From: Stutzerimonas balearica DSM 6083
GTDB lineage: Bacteria > Pseudomonadota > Gammaproteobacteria > Pseudomonadales > Pseudomonadaceae
DNA length: 64,000 nucleotides
Assembly (NCBI RefSeq): GCF_000818015.1
Contig: NZ_CP007511.1
Span: forward strand, 1-64,000
Reading direction: 5' to 3'
Of the stretch, positions 61,539 to 64,000 are shown in pieces. A program made the position numbers and the translations under genes. The notes below the pieces were generated by a model, which searched no databases, had not been told where the DNA came from, and saw only the letters and a list, made by a program, of their open reading frames with translations. Positions within the stretch are counted from its first letter, which is position 1. The number at the start of each line of letters is the position of its first letter.

Positions 61539-63331
61539 ACAAGCCCGTTGCGGTCCCGCCTGCCCCCACGGTCCTGCCCAGCCGGCCGCTGGCCTTTCTC
61601 TGGCACTACATCTGCCAGCGACCCTGGCATTTCGGCGGGCTGGCAACGCTGGTGATCAGCGCGGCGATCTGCGCGGTGGCGGTGCAGTACGGCATGAAGC
61701 TCTTGGTCGATGCCATGGCCGAGGGCAGCGACCAGCGCGCCACGGCAAACGTCTGGGCGCCGCTGTGGCTGTTCCTCGGCCTGATCGTGGTGGAGAACGT
61801 GTTCTGGCGCCTCGGCGGCTGGCTCGGCTGCCGCACCGTGGTGGCCAGCTGCGTGGATATCCGCGTCGACCTGTTCCGCTACCTCACCGGCCACCCGATG
61901 CGCTACTTCAACGAGCATTTCGCTGGCTCGCTGGGCAACCGCATCTCCGCCGTCGGCCAGGCGGCGGGCACCATCTATGGCGGGCTGGCGTGGAAGATCG
62001 TGCCGCCGATCGTCGACTTTATCGGCGCGGTGGTGGTGCTGCTCACCGTCGACTGGCGCATGGCCGTGGCGCTGGTGGTGTTCGTCATCGTGGTGGCGCT
62101 GCTGATCACCGGCTTCGGCATTCGCGGGCGCAGCAAGCACCAGCGCTTCGCCGCGCAGGCGGCGCGGGTCGGCGGCGAGCTGGTCGATGCGGTGTCCAAC
62201 GTCTGGACCATCAAGGCCTTTTCCGCCCGCGACCGCGAGGCCGAGCGCCTGGCCCAGGAGATCGGCAGCGAGGCGCGCGCCCAGCGACGCAGCTGGATGT
62301 ACCTGGAAAAGGCCCGCGTACTGCATGACATCTGCCTGTCGCTGATGGCCGGCGGCATGCTGGTATGGGCGATCCGCAGCTGGCTGGGCGGCAGCGTCAG
62401 CGCCGGCGACGTGGTGCTGGTCAGCGCGCTGACCTTTCGCATCCTGCATGGCTCGCGCGACCTGGCGCTGGCGCTGGTCGACACCACCCAGCAGGTCGGT
62501 GCGATCGCCGACACCCTGCGCATCATCAACCAGCCGCACGGCCTGGCAGACCCTGAGCCGAGGCTGACCCTCGAAGCCGGCGACATCGACTTCGAGCATG
62601 TGCGCTTCGGCTACCCGGAGCGGCCAGCGATCTTCGAGGACTTCAACCTGCACATCCCGGCCGGGCAGGCGGTGGGCATCGTCGGCGCCTCGGGCGCGGG
62701 CAAGTCGACCCTGCTCGCCCTGCTGCAGCGGCTGGACGACGTGCATGGCGGGCAGATCCTCATCGACGGCCAGGACGTGCGCCAGGTCAGCCAGGACAGC
62801 CTGCGCGAGAAGATCGCCGTGGTGCCGCAGGAGACCGCGCTGTTCAACCGCAGCATCCTCGAGAACATCCGCTACGGCCGCCCCGCGGCGAGCGACGAGG
62901 AAGTCTACGAGGCGGCACGGCATGCCTTCTGCGACGGCTTCATCCGCGAGTTGCCCGAGGGCTATCGCACGCTCGTCGGCGAGCGCGGGGTGATGCTTTC
63001 CGGCGGCCAGCGCCAGCGCCTGGGGATCGCCCGTGCCTTCCTCAAGGATGCGCCGATCCTGATTCTCGACGAAGCCACCTCGGCACTCGACACGCAGTCC
63101 GAGGCGGAGATTCAGGACGCCCTGAACCAGCTCATCCAGGGCCGCACGGTGGTCGCCGTGGCGCACCGACTGTCGACCCTGGCGGGGTTCGACCGCATCG
63201 TCGTGCTGCGCGAGGGGCACATCGTCGAGGACGGCCCGCCGCACGAGCTGCGCCGCCGCGGTGGCGAGTTCGAGGCGCTCTGGCGCATGCAGGCCGAGGG
63301 CTTCAGCCGCGAGCCCGGCGCGGTCACGTGA
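61535..63331 (+). CDS. ABC exporter, fused membrane and ATPase domains
   Basis: 598-aa half-transporter. The membrane domain (25-340) has about six helices (FGGLATLVISAAICAVAVQYG, WLFLGLIVVENVFW, others). The ATPase domain has Walker A VGASGAGKST, the signature LSGGQRQRLGIARAF, Walker B ILILDEATSALD and H-loop VAHRLS. This is the MsbA/LipidA-export type and would export the Galf-containing glycolipid or oligosaccharide. It overlaps the hydrolase by ATGA and the KTSC gene by GTGA. Confidence 0.88.
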   Translation: MNKPVAVPPAPTVLPSRPLAFLWHYICQRPWHFGGLATLVISAAICAVAVQYGMKLLVDAMAEGSDQRATANVWAPLWLFLGLIVVENVFWRLGGWLGCRTVVASCVDIRVDLFRYLTGHPMRYFNEHFAGSLGNRISAVGQAAGTIYGGLAWKIVPPIVDFIGAVVVLLTVDWRMAVALVVFVIVVALLITGFGIRGRSKHQRFAAQAARVGGELVDAVSNVWTIKAFSARDREAERLAQEIGSEARAQRRSWMYLEKARVLHDICLSLMAGGMLVWAIRSWLGGSVSAGDVVLVSALTFRILHGSRDLALALVDTTQQVGAIADTLRIINQPHGLADPEPRLTLEAGDIDFEHVRFGYPERPAIFEDFNLHIPAGQAVGIVGASGAGKSTLLALLQRLDDVHGGQILIDGQDVRQVSQDSLREKIAVVPQETALFNRSILENIRYGRPAASDEEVYEAARHAFCDGFIRELPEGYRTLVGERGVMLSGGQRQRLGIARAFLKDAPILILDEATSALDTQSEAEIQDALNQLIQGRTVVAVAHRLSTLAGFDRIVVLREGHIVEDGPPHELRRRGGEFEALWRMQAEGFSREPGAVT

Positions 63332-63543
63332 AGCGCGCCGCGGTGGACTCCAGCAGCATCCGCTCGCTGGGCTACGCTGAAGACGAGCAGGCACTGGAAG
63401 TCGAGTTCCACAACGGTAGCCTGTACCGCTACGAACGGGTTCCGCCCGAAGCGGTGCAGGCCCTGCTGGCGGCCGACTCGCTGGGCCGGCATTTCAACCA
63501 GGTGTTCAAGCCCTGTCAGTTTCCCTACCGGCGCCTGCGCTGA
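63328..63543 (+). CDS. KTSC domain protein
   Basis: 71-aa small protein with the KTSC motif region (MKRAAVDSSSIRSLGYA, LEVEFHNGSLYRYERVPPEAV, SLGRHFNQVFK). The GTG start at 63328 overlaps the exporter stop as GTGA. Function unknown; family members are often near RNA/translation genes and may bind lysyl-tRNA synthetase. Its inclusion in the operon may be incidental. Confidence 0.8.
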   Translation: MKRAAVDSSSIRSLGYAEDEQALEVEFHNGSLYRYERVPPEAVQALLAADSLGRHFNQVFKPCQFPYRRLR

Positions 63544-63647
63544 GGCCGTTGCGCCTGGCGCTTTGAACTAAGCCGGCGCTGCCAGCCTCAGAAAGCAGAC
63601 AGGACGAATCTTCGAGCGGAGGCTCGCCAGACCAGAAGGGGTTATCT

Positions 63648-63863
63648 ATGTCGGATCATCACACTTATAAGAAGATCGAGATCGTCGGCTCCTCGCGCAC
63701 CAGCGTCGACGATGCCATTCAGAATGCCGTCGCCGAAGCGAGCAAGACGCTGGAAAACGTCGAGTGGTTCGAGGTCGGCGAAATCCGCGGCCATGTCGAG
63801 AACGGCAAGGTCGCGCATTTCCAGGTCACCATGAAGGTCGGCTTCCGCCTGCGCGACAGCTGA
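63648..63863 (+). CDS. Dodecin family flavin-binding protein
   Basis: 71-aa dodecin. The core YKKIEIVGSSRTSVDDAIQNAVAEASKTLENVEWFEVGEIRGHVENGKVAHFQVTMKVGFRL contains the flavin-stacking Trp (W50 region, VEWFEV) and the conserved Gln/Arg. Dodecins form 12-mers that store FMN or CoA. ATG 63648 follows a GGGGTT region; monocistronic. Confidence 0.92.
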   Translation: MSDHHTYKKIEIVGSSRTSVDDAIQNAVAEASKTLENVEWFEVGEIRGHVENGKVAHFQVTMKVGFRLRDS

Positions 63864-64000
63864 TCCCCCGACGGCTGGGGCGCGCCCGCGCCCTGGCGTC
63901 GCCCCGCCGCAGACTCCGCTGGCCTTTCCCGGCCGCGCCAATCGACCTCCCCGCCCCGCTGACACGCGCGCCGCTCTGCGCTGCGGCTCGGCGTGCCATT
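63864..64000. other. Right edge, gene-free
   Basis: 137 GC-rich bases after dodecin, with no ORF of interest. They may hold the dodecin terminator and the next promoter, but none is recognisable. Confidence 0.4.

Noticed and set aside
61511..63394. 627-codon frame antisense to the ABC exporter
   Set aside because: The exporter's Walker A, signature and Walker B are on the plus strand, so the antisense frame is a shadow.

Overview
The window is the replication-origin end of a high-GC Pseudomonas-type chromosome, most likely the Stutzerimonas (Pseudomonas) stutzeri group. The order oriC-dnaA-dnaN-recF-gyrB, then plsC-gmhB-glyS-glyQ-tag-htrB-pilZ, trkA-rsmB-fmt-def-tsaP-dprA-tsaC-qor-hemF, aroE and divergent trpI/trpBA is the conserved Pseudomonas origin backbone. 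Accessory cassettes interrupt it. The species assignment is inferred from gene order, base composition and an ectoine-type osmolyte transporter. No rRNA, tRNA, CRISPR array or insertion sequence was seen.

Layout. 1-463 is oriC with DnaA boxes. 464-6590 is dnaA-dnaN-recF-gyrB. 6774-9800 carries ahpF and a DosC-like globin-coupled diguanylate cyclase, inserted between gyrB and plsC. 9831-16354 is lipid and LPS, glycyl-tRNA synthetase and DNA-repair housekeeping. 16443-19558 is a four-gene amino-acid/ectoine-type ABC importer (ehuBCDA-like). 19944-29179 is trkA to hemF. 29207-33368 is a metal-uptake cassette: Fur-like box, DUF2946 gene, TonB-dependent receptor and PepSY protein. The receptor's signal-peptide region contains a three-copy heptamer that puts the best start codon out of frame. 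33443-41949 holds aroE, small envelope genes, pbpG, pgm, a LysR/MFS pair and a DUF421 gene.

42055-44126 is a strikingly AT-rich two-gene cassette: an HD-domain dGTPase overlapping by one base a 190-aa protein of unknown function with a primase-like S-x-H motif. It looks horizontally acquired and is the best candidate for an undescribed system, plausibly nucleotide-depletion phage defence. 44231-49844 contains stress and small conserved genes and a HipBA toxin-antitoxin pair with palindromic operators. 50016-53126 is trpBA/trpI with a recognisable TrpI site and a small dispersed inverted-repeat element in the spacer. 53137-56170 pairs a catalase-like protein with a RoxA-like di-heme protein. 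56391-63543 joins galE, a glycosyltransferase, UDP-galactopyranose mutase, a GH1-like hydrolase, an ABC exporter and a KTSC protein into a probable galactofuranose-glycan locus, followed by a dodecin gene.
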